A DNA stretch of 64,000 bases, taken from an uncultured Kordiimonas sp. (GTDB lineage Bacteria; Pseudomonadota; Alphaproteobacteria; Sphingomonadales; Kordiimonadaceae). The translations under genes and the position numbers were made by a program. Location of the stretch: positions 124,001-188,000 of the forward strand of contig CANMRM010000003.1 of assembly GCA_947500295.1 (NCBI GenBank). Direction: 5' to 3'. How positions within the stretch are numbered: the stretch's first letter is position 1; each line of letters starts with the position of its first letter. The notes beneath the pieces are model-generated. The model made no database searches, had not been told where the DNA came from, and saw only the letters and a list, made by a program, of their open reading frames with translations. Shown here one piece after another: positions 33,981 to 42,998 of this stretch.

Positions 33981-35915
33981 ATGTACTGGATTCGACGTGT
34001 ATTGTTTTTTTTCGGGGTCCTGCTTTCCGCAAGCTCGACCGCCATTGGCTTATATCCGGGGAACGCTCAGGCAGACGGCCCCGCTCCCTACAACGGTAAG
34101 CTCCTCAAGCAGCTGACGGATTCCCCGAAAGTCGCTGCGGTTACCTTGTCATCGTATGGCCACTATATCGCTGGATTGGTGCGCGACGCAGATGGCGGTT
34201 CAAGGGTTGCAGTATGGCGAACGTTTTCGCCTCTGGAGGCCGCCGATTTCCTACCGTACCGGCGGCCGGAAGTGAACTGGATCGCCTGGGTCGGCGAGGG
34301 TCGGTTGCTCCTGTCGCTCAAGGAATACGGGCTTGTCCTCTATGATGCGCATATCGGTCGGCTGCGCCCCCTGATTGAAAACGGTGGTCCCCGGCCATTT
34401 GAGCTCGCCCCTGTGCTCCTCAGCGCCCTGCCTGATGATCCGCGCAACATCCTGATGCAGTGGGAAGACCCGGCGGTGCCCGGATATCCGGCAGTTTACC
34501 GTGTGAACGCGATTACCGGCACTTCAGAGAAGGTTATGGGAGCCTGGCGTCCCATCATCCGCTGGTGGGCCAGCCCTTCAGGCGAGGTGACGCTCGGTGA
34601 AGGTTTCAGGGGTCGCCGCCAGCTTATGTTTGCCCGCCGCGCTGACGGCTGGGAGCAAATCACGGACAATGACTATTTCCGGGAAGCGCCGATTTCGGTT
34701 GTCGCGATGGAACCGGGTGGTGCCACCGCTGCAGTGATCAGCGGCCATGACGGCGACACGCGGGCGTTGTGGCGGATGGATGCACGTACGGGCGACTTCC
34801 TGCGCCGTCTGGCACATCAGGAAAACTTCGACATAAATGCCGCAATCGTTGACCCCATGAACAACATGGTTGTAGGCGCAACCTATGTTGAAGACGAGCG
34901 GGAACAACTGATCTGGCAACCTGCTTTCGAAAACGAACTGACGGAAGTGGCCCGAACGCTGGGCGCGCGCAAGGTCGAGCTGGTGTCGAAAAGTCGGGAT
35001 GGTCGCGTCACGCTGTTCCGGGTGCGGGAAAACTGGCGGCCCAATCGGTATTTCCTCATGGAAGAAGGCGACAGGCCGATTGTGGAAGTCGCACCCGACA
35101 TGGCTGCGGACCAGCTGCCCAGGCCACAAAAACGCGGCGTTCGCATCGCGCTACAGGGAAAGCGCAAGAAGGGGCTGGGTGCCATGCACGCCTTGCTCTC
35201 CACACCGGAAGAGGGCTCGAACGGCAAGGCCGTAGTGTTGGTGCATGGCGGGCCGGTGCGCCGGGTCGCCAACAGCTTCAGCCCGATTGTCAGCTGGCTG
35301 ACTGCCAACGGCTACACAGTACTGCAGCCCAACTTCCGCGGCTCGAGCGGGTTTGGGGAACCCTGGCGGCGCGCCGGGTATGCCCGTTGGGGCACAGACA
35401 TGCAGGATGATGTGCGCACAGCAGCTCAGTGGATGCTGGATGCCGGTTTTGCCGACAAAGGCAGCATGTGTGTGATGGGCGGCTCTTATGGCGGGTATGC
35501 GGCCCTCTGGTCTGCAATCAAGGACGATGACCTGTTCGAGTGCGCTGTCAGCCTCAACGGTGTGACGTCAGTGGCGCACCTCGTCAAATATCTGGAAACC
35601 CGGCGCTTTCACCTGCTGAGCGTACCGCGTATCAAAGGGTCTTTGTCGCTGCGCACGCTTCAGCGCCGCTCACCGCTTAACCGGGCGGACCTTGTGCGCC
35701 TGCCGGTTCTCCTGTTGCATGCCACCCGTGATGCCAACGTACCGTTTGAGCAGGGTGTTCAAATGGCCAAGGCGCTGCGTGCCTTCAGAAAAGACCATGA
35801 GTGGATCGTGCTGAAAGGATCCGAACATCAGCTCCGGCGCGCTGAGGATCGACGCGTCTATTTTGATGCCGCCGCGCGCTTTCTTGCCAAACATATCGGC
35901 GCTGGTCGCCGGTAA
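33981..35915 (+). CDS. Secreted S9 family prolyl-oligopeptidase-like peptidase
   Basis: 644 residues with signal peptide (IRRVLFFFGVLLSASSTAIG), a propeller N-terminal domain and a C-terminal alpha/beta hydrolase domain from about 395. The catalytic serine is in MGGSYGGYAALW (about 501), aspartate in LHATRDANVPFEQG (about 584), and histidine in KGSEHQLRR (about 616). VVLVHGGPVRRV and QPNFRGSSGFGEPW are the oxyanion stretches. Most similar in outline to acylaminoacyl/dipeptidyl S9 peptidases that cut peptides in the periplasm. It is followed by a peptide symporter gene, which fits peptide nutrition. The product of neither gene is substrate-specific by sequence. Confidence 0.9.
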   Translation: MYWIRRVLFFFGVLLSASSTAIGLYPGNAQADGPAPYNGKLLKQLTDSPKVAAVTLSSYGHYIAGLVRDADGGSRVAVWRTFSPLEAADFLPYRRPEVNWIAWVGEGRLLLSLKEYGLVLYDAHIGRLRPLIENGGPRPFELAPVLLSALPDDPRNILMQWEDPAVPGYPAVYRVNAITGTSEKVMGAWRPIIRWWASPSGEVTLGEGFRGRRQLMFARRADGWEQITDNDYFREAPISVVAMEPGGATAAVISGHDGDTRALWRMDARTGDFLRRLAHQENFDINAAIVDPMNNMVVGATYVEDEREQLIWQPAFENELTEVARTLGARKVELVSKSRDGRVTLFRVRENWRPNRYFLMEEGDRPIVEVAPDMAADQLPRPQKRGVRIALQGKRKKGLGAMHALLSTPEEGSNGKAVVLVHGGPVRRVANSFSPIVSWLTANGYTVLQPNFRGSSGFGEPWRRAGYARWGTDMQDDVRTAAQWMLDAGFADKGSMCVMGGSYGGYAALWSAIKDDDLFECAVSLNGVTSVAHLVKYLETRRFHLLSVPRIKGSLSLRTLQRRSPLNRADLVRLPVLLLHATRDANVPFEQGVQMAKALRAFRKDHEWIVLKGSEHQLRRAEDRRVYFDAAARFLAKHIGAGRR

Positions 35916-36091
35916 CGTCCGCGATACGGTGCGTCCCTGCCTCCGCGAAAAACTGGCAATTGGTTGCCAAATATGTTTTGAAGGGAGCGGGAGAGATCCA
36001 GTTGGCGCAGACAAGCAACCGCTGGATCATGAAGAAGGGATGAGGGCGCAGGCTGTATCGAGCGCCCCGATAGTAATTTCAAGAGGTGGAT

Positions 36092-37633
36092 ATGACAGAC
36101 ACGGTTGTCTCGACCGAGGGATCCCAGCAGAGGGAATTTCTCGGCCATCCCATTGGGCTGGCAATTTGTTTTCTAACCGAAATGTGGGAGCGTTTTTCCT
36201 TTTATGGCATGCGCGCACTTCTGGTGCTTTATCTCACGAAGCATTTTCTTTTTAACGCGGGCGAAGCGAACCTTATCTACGGTGCCTATCTCGGCATGAC
36301 CTATCTGCTGCCGATTCTCGGCGGCTATTTTGCCGACCGGTACCTGGGCAGCCGCAAAGCCGTTGTTTACGGTGGCCTGTTACTGGTGCTGGGGCATATA
36401 AGCCTTGCTTTCGAAGGGCCGACGGCCCAGCTCATAAACGGCGAGGTTGTGCGCAACGAGAGCTACCTGAGCATATTCTATCTGTCGCTGGCGCTGATCA
36501 TCACGGGCGTTGGCTTCCTGAAAGCAAACATCTCGACTGTCGTTGGTGCGCTTTATGGCCCCAATGACCCGCGCCGGGATGGCGGCTTTACCATCTTCTA
36601 TATGGGGATCAATGTCGGCTCGTTTGTTGCCACCATCGTTGTTGCGGGTGTCGGTGAAATCTATGGCTGGGGCTATGGTTTTGGTCTTGCCGGTATTGGC
36701 ATGCTGATCGGGCTCGCCACCTTCCTGTGGGGGCAGCACCTTCTTGAAGGCCGTGCTGACCCGCCAAATGAGGAAGAGCTCAAGGAGAAGGTGTTCGCTG
36801 GTTTCAACAAGGAACATACCATCTATATTATTGGTATCGCCCTTGTGGGCCTGATGTGGTTCATGCTGCAGTTCCAGGAACTGGTTGGCTACATGCTTGA
36901 TGGCACCGGTATCGCCATGATCGCGATATTGCTGGGCTACGGTTACACCAAATGTACGGTCGAAGAGCGCGAGCGCATTCTTGTTGTCGTCATCCTGCTG
37001 GTGTTCATGACCATCTTCTGGATGCTCTTTGAGCAACAGGGCGCGTCCCTGACGCTGATTGCGGATCAGCAGATCGACCGGGATGTGATGGGTGTTACCG
37101 TGACCGCAGGTCAGGTGCAAACCCTGAACCCCTTCTTCATTGTGGTGCTGGCACCGGTGTTCGCTTCCATGTGGACACGGATGGGGCTTGCGGGCATTGA
37201 GCCGTCAACACCGGCCAAGTTCGCGCTGTCGCTTGTGCTGATTGGTGCCGGGTATCTGATTTTTGCCTGGGGCATGACGCTCGATGACGGCACGGACAAA
37301 AGCTTCATCTGGATGGTGCAGATTTACTTCTTCCTGACAGCAGCAGAACTGTGCATCAGCCCGGTTGGTCTGTCGATGGTCACCAAGCTGTCACCGGCGC
37401 GTATTGTCGGCATGACGATGGGGGCGTTTTTCCTCTTTATCGCCATCGGCAACTACAAGGCTGGCTGGCTGTCATCGCTGATGGGCGTTGGCGGACACAG
37501 CAGCGGCGGTGCACTGGATATGGCAAAGACAAATGACCTGTTTATAACGGCAGGCGCGGTTTCTGTTGGCATGGGCATTCTGTTGCTGCTGCTGACACCA
37601 TGGCTGCGCAAGAAGATGCACGGTGTGCATTAA
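36092..37633 (+). CDS. POT family proton-dependent oligopeptide symporter
   Basis: 513-residue inner-membrane transporter of the POT/PTR2 (MFS) family with about 14 hydrophobic segments. The signature opens with GLAICFLTEMWERFSFYGMRALLVLYL, carrying the ExxER-type proton-coupling motif (EMWERFS), followed by LGGYFADRYLG and GFLKANIST, and later FWMLFEQQGASL. It imports di- and tripeptides with protons. The ATG at 36092 is preferred over a GTG at 36086 because AAGAGG is at the right distance. With the upstream S9 peptidase it makes a peptide-use pair. A terminator follows at 37734. Confidence 0.93.
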   Translation: MTDTVVSTEGSQQREFLGHPIGLAICFLTEMWERFSFYGMRALLVLYLTKHFLFNAGEANLIYGAYLGMTYLLPILGGYFADRYLGSRKAVVYGGLLLVLGHISLAFEGPTAQLINGEVVRNESYLSIFYLSLALIITGVGFLKANISTVVGALYGPNDPRRDGGFTIFYMGINVGSFVATIVVAGVGEIYGWGYGFGLAGIGMLIGLATFLWGQHLLEGRADPPNEEELKEKVFAGFNKEHTIYIIGIALVGLMWFMLQFQELVGYMLDGTGIAMIAILLGYGYTKCTVEERERILVVVILLVFMTIFWMLFEQQGASLTLIADQQIDRDVMGVTVTAGQVQTLNPFFIVVLAPVFASMWTRMGLAGIEPSTPAKFALSLVLIGAGYLIFAWGMTLDDGTDKSFIWMVQIYFFLTAAELCISPVGLSMVTKLSPARIVGMTMGAFFLFIAIGNYKAGWLSSLMGVGGHSSGGALDMAKTNDLFITAGAVSVGMGILLLLLTPWLRKKMHGVH

Positions 37634-37733
37634 CGGCTTGTCAGTGAACGCGGTTTTGTGTTCTAATTGATTTTAAGTTGCAATGGCCTTCGGGCATGCA
37701 CGGCGTTCATATGCTGAACGCATTTGGTCGAGG

Positions 37734-37767
37734 GGCGGGGATGAGATTTCACCCCCGCCTTTTTTTA
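37734..37767 (+). terminator. Intrinsic terminator after the peptide symporter
   Basis: Stem GGCGGGG (37734-37740) with CCCCGCC (37753-37759) followed by eight T. It ends the symporter transcript. A second small inverted repeat (GCGTTCA-TATGC-TGAACGC at 37703-37721) lies just before it. Confidence 0.88.
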
Positions 37768-37787
37768 ACTGAAGTTCTGATCGTGCC

Positions 37788-38477
37788 ATGTTGGTTTCCA
37801 CGAAACATAAGTTTGCATTTCTTTCCAACAGGAAGTGTGCGTCCTCATCACTAATCGAATCACTTGGGCCTTATTGTGACATCACAATGGGCAGAGACCA
37901 CCGATTGCGGCACTTGAGTTTTGGTGATTACCAGAAACACGTCCTGCCACTTTTGGTCGAAAAAGTTGGCGGTGAAGCACGAGATTATCAGGTCTTCTGC
38001 CTGTTTCGTGAGCCCGTCGACTGGCTATTCAGCTGGTACCGTTTTCGCACTAGGGAAGAAATATCTCCGACGGTGACACCAAATCACTGGGAATACACCG
38101 GCAACATCAGTTGGTCCGAGTTTCTCGATGAATGTCTCAAGGAGAGGCCAGCGGCCTTTGCCGATTTGCCGCCCCAACATCATTTTGTACAAGGCATGGA
38201 TGGCACTTCTGATGGCCTGACCATATTTCCGTACGAAGAGTTCGATCGGTTTTTGGAGGCCATCTCGGCGCGGATAGGTGAACCTGTTGACGTGGTCAAC
38301 TGGAACGTTTCCCCTAAATTGCAGGACGGGCCCACCAAAGCTGACTATCGCCGGTGCCGCAAGGCACTTGCCGCTGACTATCAGATTTATGATGCCATCC
38401 GGAAGAACCCTGAAGCCCCTGGTTTTGTCGGTAAGGTTGTTTCCAAAATCAAAAAGACTATCCCAACCCAGACATAG
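37788..38477 (+). CDS. Sulfotransferase-like protein
   Basis: 229 residues. FAFLSNRKCASSSLIESL at about 9-26 is a 5'-phosphosulfate loop, and VFCLFREPVDWLFSWYRFR at about 69-87 fits the 3'-phosphate-binding strand and helix. That pairing is typical of Sulfotransfer_2-like enzymes using PAPS. The gene shares these motifs with the one at 6612 but lacks the N-terminal helical module. It starts 20 bases after a terminator with no clear ribosome-binding site, so its own promoter must be within or just before the terminator region. Substrate unknown, perhaps a surface or extracellular polysaccharide. Confidence 0.6.
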   Translation: MLVSTKHKFAFLSNRKCASSSLIESLGPYCDITMGRDHRLRHLSFGDYQKHVLPLLVEKVGGEARDYQVFCLFREPVDWLFSWYRFRTREEISPTVTPNHWEYTGNISWSEFLDECLKERPAAFADLPPQHHFVQGMDGTSDGLTIFPYEEFDRFLEAISARIGEPVDVVNWNVSPKLQDGPTKADYRRCRKALAADYQIYDAIRKNPEAPGFVGKVVSKIKKTIPTQT

Positions 38478-38513
38478 GCTATTAAACAATAGTGGACCAT
38501 CTGATGAGGCCGT

Positions 38514-39368
38514 TCAGTTGAGCGACAAGACGAACGTCTCATTGTTAGGGGGGCGTACTACAACCAAGTTGAATCCTAGTCTAGGGTCATAGGAATGTGC
38601 AAGCTGCTTCAATGTGCTTGCAGATTTCAATTCAACTCCATTTGTCCCGAACAAGAAATCACCCTGTTTTATTCCCAATTTGTCGAGATTTTCAAAATCT
38701 CCGGCGCCGAGAACTTCAAGTCCCTGGCCTCGTTCGTCATCACTGAAGGATGTTAGATTCACATCTCTAAAGATTTTTTCGACCTCGTTGGGCGAAGAAA
38801 ATACACCATTTTTGTACCGTTTAGGCATTTCAGCTTCCTGTAGTTCGTCGGACGAAATCAGTTTGTTGTGTATGACGTTTTCGAAATGCACAAAGGAAAT
38901 GGTGGAGCCCGTATCTATGCCGATTTTATCAGGGTAAACTGCTTTAAGCAGTATTTGGGGTGCTAGTTCTTCGCCGTTTTTAACAACCTTCTGAGTAGAC
39001 TCATCTATCGAAACAATAGCGGTCCCTGCGGTTCCCTGAAAAACTCTCGTGCCATAGAGCTTGATTTCTGCAGCTTTGCTTTTCTGCTGGTGTGTGTGTT
39101 GTGGGGGCGGTGAAGAGTGCCTGAAAAACGGGTCGAAAGACGTCAGCGCGATCAAGTCAGGTTTATGTTCGGCGAATGCACGGTTTTGATAAACTGAAGT
39201 TGGGTCGATCTCTTTTTGTGCTGGTTCAGCCAAGGAAATCAAGCTCGCAATTTCATTCACAAGGGCTGCCGCCATTGCAACCTCAACGGCCCATCTGAAA
39301 GGTCGCCATTCGTTTAAAAATTTGCCGGGCTTGAGTAACCCTAATTGCCGCCTTGTTGCGTTGAACAC
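38514..39368 (-). CDS. gspC: Orphan type II secretion GspC-like protein
   Basis: 284 residues with the GspC layout: a short cytoplasmic N-terminus, one membrane helix (about 24-46: RWAVEVAMAAALVNEIASL), a linker, an HR-like domain (about 100-150: LYGTRVFQGTAGTAIVS, then EELAPQILLKAVYPDKIG) and a C-terminal PDZ-like domain (about 205-284: GAGDFENLDKLGIKQGDFLFGTNG). GspC binds the secretin GspD and is thought to help select substrates. No other T2SS gene lies in the window. The GTG at 39368 follows TTGGAGAT. Divergent from the GH26 gene. AT content is higher than in the neighbours. Confidence 0.6.
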   Translation of the reverse strand: MFNATRRQLGLLKPGKFLNEWRPFRWAVEVAMAAALVNEIASLISLAEPAQKEIDPTSVYQNRAFAEHKPDLIALTSFDPFFRHSSPPPQHTHQQKSKAAEIKLYGTRVFQGTAGTAIVSIDESTQKVVKNGEELAPQILLKAVYPDKIGIDTGSTISFVHFENVIHNKLISSDELQEAEMPKRYKNGVFSSPNEVEKIFRDVNLTSFSDDERGQGLEVLGAGDFENLDKLGIKQGDFLFGTNGVELKSASTLKQLAHSYDPRLGFNLVVVRPPNNETFVLSLN

Positions 39369-39854
39369 CTATGATCTCCAATGACGATATACGCTCGCGA
39401 AATTTTGCGACAGTAGACCATATACAAGTATAGAGGGAAAAAATAGAGCCGAGTGAAGATCGGCCTTACCAAATACCCACGACACTGGTTCTTAGTGTTT
39501 TCAATAATGCATCCTGAAAAATTAATTCGTGTGTTTTGCTTTGGATCGACACGAGGCAATGGTCCGGGACTTCAGATTATCCAATTGAATTATCGGGTAG
39601 AAATCAAAAAATAGCCCATAATATATTGATTAAAAAGGATATAATAATTGACGTTGTTCTATGGGTGTTTGGAACCGCTATTCATCCAGCAGAATCTGTC
39701 CGCAGGTGGCGAAATGCCTGTGACGTTAGGCCGGGCAGTTTATTAAGCACCAACATACCTCTTCAATCTTTAATATGTAACAAACACACAATTGCCTTTA
39801 TGTACACGCAATGGTATAGTGTTAATAGCACGATATCTAATTGGGGAAACTGCC
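39369..39854. other. 486-base AT-rich intergenic region between gspC-like and GH26 genes
   Basis: This divergent intergenic stretch is clearly more AT-rich than its surroundings (for example the ATAATTG-type tracts at 39600-39660). No open frame in it has a ribosome-binding site with a recognisable product. It should hold the promoters of both divergent genes. I saw no strong terminator, tRNA or convincing operator. Confidence 0.5.
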
Positions 39855-41228
39855 ATGTATAGCAAATTGATCAAAGCTTTATCTATTGCAGCCGGCTTAT
39901 TCGCGCTTTCTGCAACCGCGATAGCCTCAAATATGTCGAATGTCCTGGTTGACGCAAACGCGACTGCCGAGACGCGGTTATTATATCTAAATCTGAAAAA
40001 CATGAGCGCGGCACGCATGTTTTTTGGACACCAGCTGACCAACATGGAAGGGCTGACCTTCTCCGGCCCCGATGGAACCAAATCTGACGTCAAATCGGCG
40101 GTGGGCAAGTTTCCGGCGATGTATGGTTGGGACATTCACGGCGGGACATCATCACACATACCCCAAAATGTTACCCTCACGAAGAGCTACATGCTGGCGG
40201 CACACGCAAGAAATGGAATCAACACAATGCACTGGCGCGTTCCAAACCCGGTAACCGGAGGTGGCCACAACGATACGGGCGGCAATGCCGTCCAGGCGGT
40301 GTTGGCGGGCGGCGCCGCATATAATAACTATATCGCAGAACTCGACGATATAGCTGACCTTGCGAACGATGTTGGAATACCGATCCTGTTTCGACCGCTT
40401 CATGAGAACACCCACAGCGGTTTTTGGTGGGGGGCAAACCACTGTACGCCTTCAGAATACATCGCACTGTGGCAGTTGACCGTCCAATATTTGAGGGATA
40501 CCCGTGGCGTTCACAACCTTCTTTATGTCTACTCACCGCATGCCAACCAAACACACTTTCTCACAGATGGAAGGTATCCGGGCGACAGCTATGTGGATAT
40601 TGTCGGCGCCAGCCTATATCAATTGGGGGACTTTAAGAGCCGCCTCCTCGCGGTCGCCAAAGAAACCGTAAATTTTGCCGAAGCCAGAGGTAAAATTGCT
40701 GCCTTCGCTGAAGTGGGGCCAACTCAAGGCTTTAGTGACCCAGCCGCGAGAGACGACTTTTACACCTACATACTGTTGGACACGATTAAGAACGATGCCA
40801 CGGCCTCCAAGATCGCCTACGCACATGTTTGGCGTAATGGCGGCAGCAACCATTTTTGGGTACCTGTTGCCGGAGATGCGGCCCACAGTGATTTCGTGAG
40901 CTTTTTCAATGACAAAGTCACGCTTTTTGAGACACCTGTACCCGATATGTACGCTCCTGCCACTACATCTCCGCGCGGCCGGCCTTATTGCACCGCGTCG
41001 GGAACTGACCCCGATGGCGATGGTTGGGGGTGGGACCATAATAACTCCTGTATTGTCCAAGGCGGGCCGCAAGATCACCATACCGGCCATGCGTTAACCA
41101 ATAGCAATGGCAGCTGGGACTATTGTAGTGCTGCTGCTGTTGACCCCCAAGGAGACGGTTGGGGATGGGAAAACGGTGCAAGCTGCATTATCCCGGGCGC
41201 ACCAGCTGACCCTCAGGCCAACTGGTAG
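39855..41228 (+). CDS. Secreted GH26 beta-mannanase with two C-terminal CBM10-like repeats
   Basis: 457 residues with signal peptide (MYSKLIKALSIAAGLFALSA). The catalytic domain is glycoside hydrolase family 26: RMFFGHQLTN near the start, FRPLHENTHSGFWWG with the acid/base E184, and AAFAEVGPT with the nucleophile E286. GH26 enzymes cleave beta-1,4-mannan. The tail has two copies of a motif of the form C-x-A-(x5-6)-DPxGDGWGW-x4-SCI (C379 to C399 and C424 to C444), like carbohydrate-binding CBM10-type modules in marine cellulases. The ATG at 39855 begins the signal peptide. Divergent from gspC. Confidence 0.88.
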   Translation: MYSKLIKALSIAAGLFALSATAIASNMSNVLVDANATAETRLLYLNLKNMSAARMFFGHQLTNMEGLTFSGPDGTKSDVKSAVGKFPAMYGWDIHGGTSSHIPQNVTLTKSYMLAAHARNGINTMHWRVPNPVTGGGHNDTGGNAVQAVLAGGAAYNNYIAELDDIADLANDVGIPILFRPLHENTHSGFWWGANHCTPSEYIALWQLTVQYLRDTRGVHNLLYVYSPHANQTHFLTDGRYPGDSYVDIVGASLYQLGDFKSRLLAVAKETVNFAEARGKIAAFAEVGPTQGFSDPAARDDFYTYILLDTIKNDATASKIAYAHVWRNGGSNHFWVPVAGDAAHSDFVSFFNDKVTLFETPVPDMYAPATTSPRGRPYCTASGTDPDGDGWGWDHNNSCIVQGGPQDHHTGHALTNSNGSWDYCSAAAVDPQGDGWGWENGASCIIPGAPADPQANW

Positions 41229-41242
41229 TCCAAACTTCTAAA

Positions 41243-41281
41243 CACTCACAGCGCCAACGACTCTCTTGAGCGCTGTGAGTG
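41243..41281. repeat. Perfect 12-base inverted repeat after the GH26 gene
   Basis: CACTCACAGCGC (41243-41254) pairs perfectly with GCGCTGTGAGTG (41270-41281), with a 15-base loop. It begins 15 bases after the GH26 stop. An A tract follows on the plus strand, not T, so it is not a canonical plus-strand intrinsic terminator; it could stabilise the mRNA 3' end or act in a different way. Confidence 0.7.
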
Positions 41282-41426
41282 CAAAAAAAAGCTCGGTAAC
41301 CAAATGAATAGGCCTGTTTTTCTTTATTATAGGCACGCCGAAAACCAAAAAACCACCCAGGCAAAGAGTACTGCGTTCGAGGCGGTTTTCTAATTTTCAT
41401 AAACTATAGTTGATCAACTGACGGGT

Positions 41427-41470
41427 GACAGGCGCCAAGGGGCTTGTTAGGCTCTGCGCCTGTCTCTTTT
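41427..41470 (+). terminator. Possible terminator upstream of the amidohydrolase pair
   Basis: Stem GACAGGCGC (41427-41435) with GCGCCTGTC (41456-41464) and a T-rich tail (TCTTTT). It may close the GH26 transcript together with the repeat at 41243, leaving the amidohydrolase gene at 41538 to begin from its own promoter. Confidence 0.5.
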
Positions 41471-41537
41471 CCTCGTGCGCTGGAATTATTCAGGGGCTGT
41501 TTGGGGTCAAGTTGGGGGCAGCAAGAGGGAGTCTCAA

Positions 41538-42998
41538 ATGAATAAACGCAAGGTTTTTGCGCCGCACACACGCGGGCGCACCGAAAGCTGGCTGAAAACA
41601 GCTGCAACCACAGTTGCCGCTGTTGCATTGCTGGCGGCCTGCACGCCGGGAGACGGTGAGCAAGGCGAGTATGTCGAGATTGACCGGGATCCGTTCCCGT
41701 CAAGCTATACACCGCTGCCAAGCGGGGCAACGCTGATAACCGGCGCCACCATCCTTGATGGTATGGGCGGCATGATCGAGGGTGGCTCGATCCTGATGGA
41801 AGGTGGCAAGGTTGTCGCCGTCGGCACCGATGTGAGCGCCCCGGACGGCGCAACGGTGATAGACGCAGCAGGCCGCTGGGTCACACCGGGTATCATCGAC
41901 GTGCACAGCCATCTGGGTGTCTATCCGAGCCCGGGTGTGCAGGCGCATTCTGACGGCAACGAAGTGGGGGACCCTGTAACGGCTGATGCCTGGGCGGAGC
42001 ATGCCCTCTGGCCGCAGGATCCCGGTTTTATCCGCGCAGCAGCGGGCGGCATCACGTCCCTGCAACTGCTGCCAGGATCAGCAAACCTGGTTGGCGGCCG
42101 CTCGGTCACTATTAAAAACGTGCCAGGTCGAGTGGCACAGGACATGAAGTTCCCGGGTGCGCCTTACGGTATGAAAATGGCGTGCGGCGAGAACCCGAAA
42201 CGTGTTTACGGCGGCGGCAACAACAGCCCCGAATATCGCCCAAGCACCCGGATGGGTAATGTGGCGGGTTACCGGCAGGCCTGGGCTGATGCACAGGACT
42301 ACCAGCGCCGCTGGGACAAATATGAGCGTGATTACAAGGCGGGCAAAGACGTCTTGCCGCCCAGTCGCGACCTGAACCTTGATACGCTCGCCGGTGTATT
42401 GCGCGGCGATATTCGTGTGCATATGCACTGTTACCGGGCCGATGACATGGGCCAGATGCTGGATGTGATGAAGGAGTTCAACTATCAGATCGCGTCGTTC
42501 CAGCACGCCGTCGAAAGCTACAAGATCGCGGACAAGCTGGCAGAAGACAATGTCTGCTCGGCCATGTGGGCCGATTGGTACGGTTTCAAGATGGAAGCCT
42601 ACGATGGCATCCGTGAAAACATTCCGTTTGTCCACAAGGCAGGGGCTTGCGCGATTGTGCACTCTGACAGCTCGTCCGGTATCCAGCGCCTGAATCAGGA
42701 AGCGGCAAAAGCGCTTGCTGACGGACGCAAGGCAGGCGTTGATATTTCCAAGGCCGACGCCTGGACATGGCTGTCGCTCAATCCGGCACGGTCGCTGGGT
42801 GTCGCTGACAAAACCGGTTCACTTGAACCCGGCAAGGACGCGGATGTTGTGTTGTGGTCTGGCGATCCTTTCAGTGTCTACTCGAAAGCAGACCTGACAT
42901 TTGTGGATGGTGCCGTGATCTTTGACAGGGCCAATCCCGACAACAATCCGGTCATGGACTTCGAGCTCGGCCAACCTGGTGAAGGAGACGTGAAATGA
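41538..42998 (+). CDS. Amidohydrolase superfamily lipoprotein (catalytic member)
   Basis: 486 residues, periplasmic lipoprotein: the lipobox LLAAC at about 31-35 anchors it. Amidohydrolase fold with metal ligands VHSHLGVYP (H123, H125), IRVHMHCYRAD, FQHAVESYK and VHSDSSSG, where the last would supply the catalytic aspartate. It ends with the typical GSLEPGKDADVVLWSGDPF. The substrate is unknown; relatives include imidazolonepropionase-like and dipeptidase-like enzymes. The ATG at 41538 follows AAGAGGGAG. It overlaps the next gene by four bases. The two proteins are distant paralogs, and together may form one complex. Confidence 0.85.
   Translation: MNKRKVFAPHTRGRTESWLKTAATTVAAVALLAACTPGDGEQGEYVEIDRDPFPSSYTPLPSGATLITGATILDGMGGMIEGGSILMEGGKVVAVGTDVSAPDGATVIDAAGRWVTPGIIDVHSHLGVYPSPGVQAHSDGNEVGDPVTADAWAEHALWPQDPGFIRAAAGGITSLQLLPGSANLVGGRSVTIKNVPGRVAQDMKFPGAPYGMKMACGENPKRVYGGGNNSPEYRPSTRMGNVAGYRQAWADAQDYQRRWDKYERDYKAGKDVLPPSRDLNLDTLAGVLRGDIRVHMHCYRADDMGQMLDVMKEFNYQIASFQHAVESYKIADKLAEDNVCSAMWADWYGFKMEAYDGIRENIPFVHKAGACAIVHSDSSSGIQRLNQEAAKALADGRKAGVDISKADAWTWLSLNPARSLGVADKTGSLEPGKDADVVLWSGDPFSVYSKADLTFVDGAVIFDRANPDNNPVMDFELGQPGEGDVK

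Noticed and set aside
39536-39862. 108-codon frame upstream of the mannanase
   Set aside because: AT-rich, no ribosome-binding site, and its end overlaps the mannanase start in another frame; judged non-coding.
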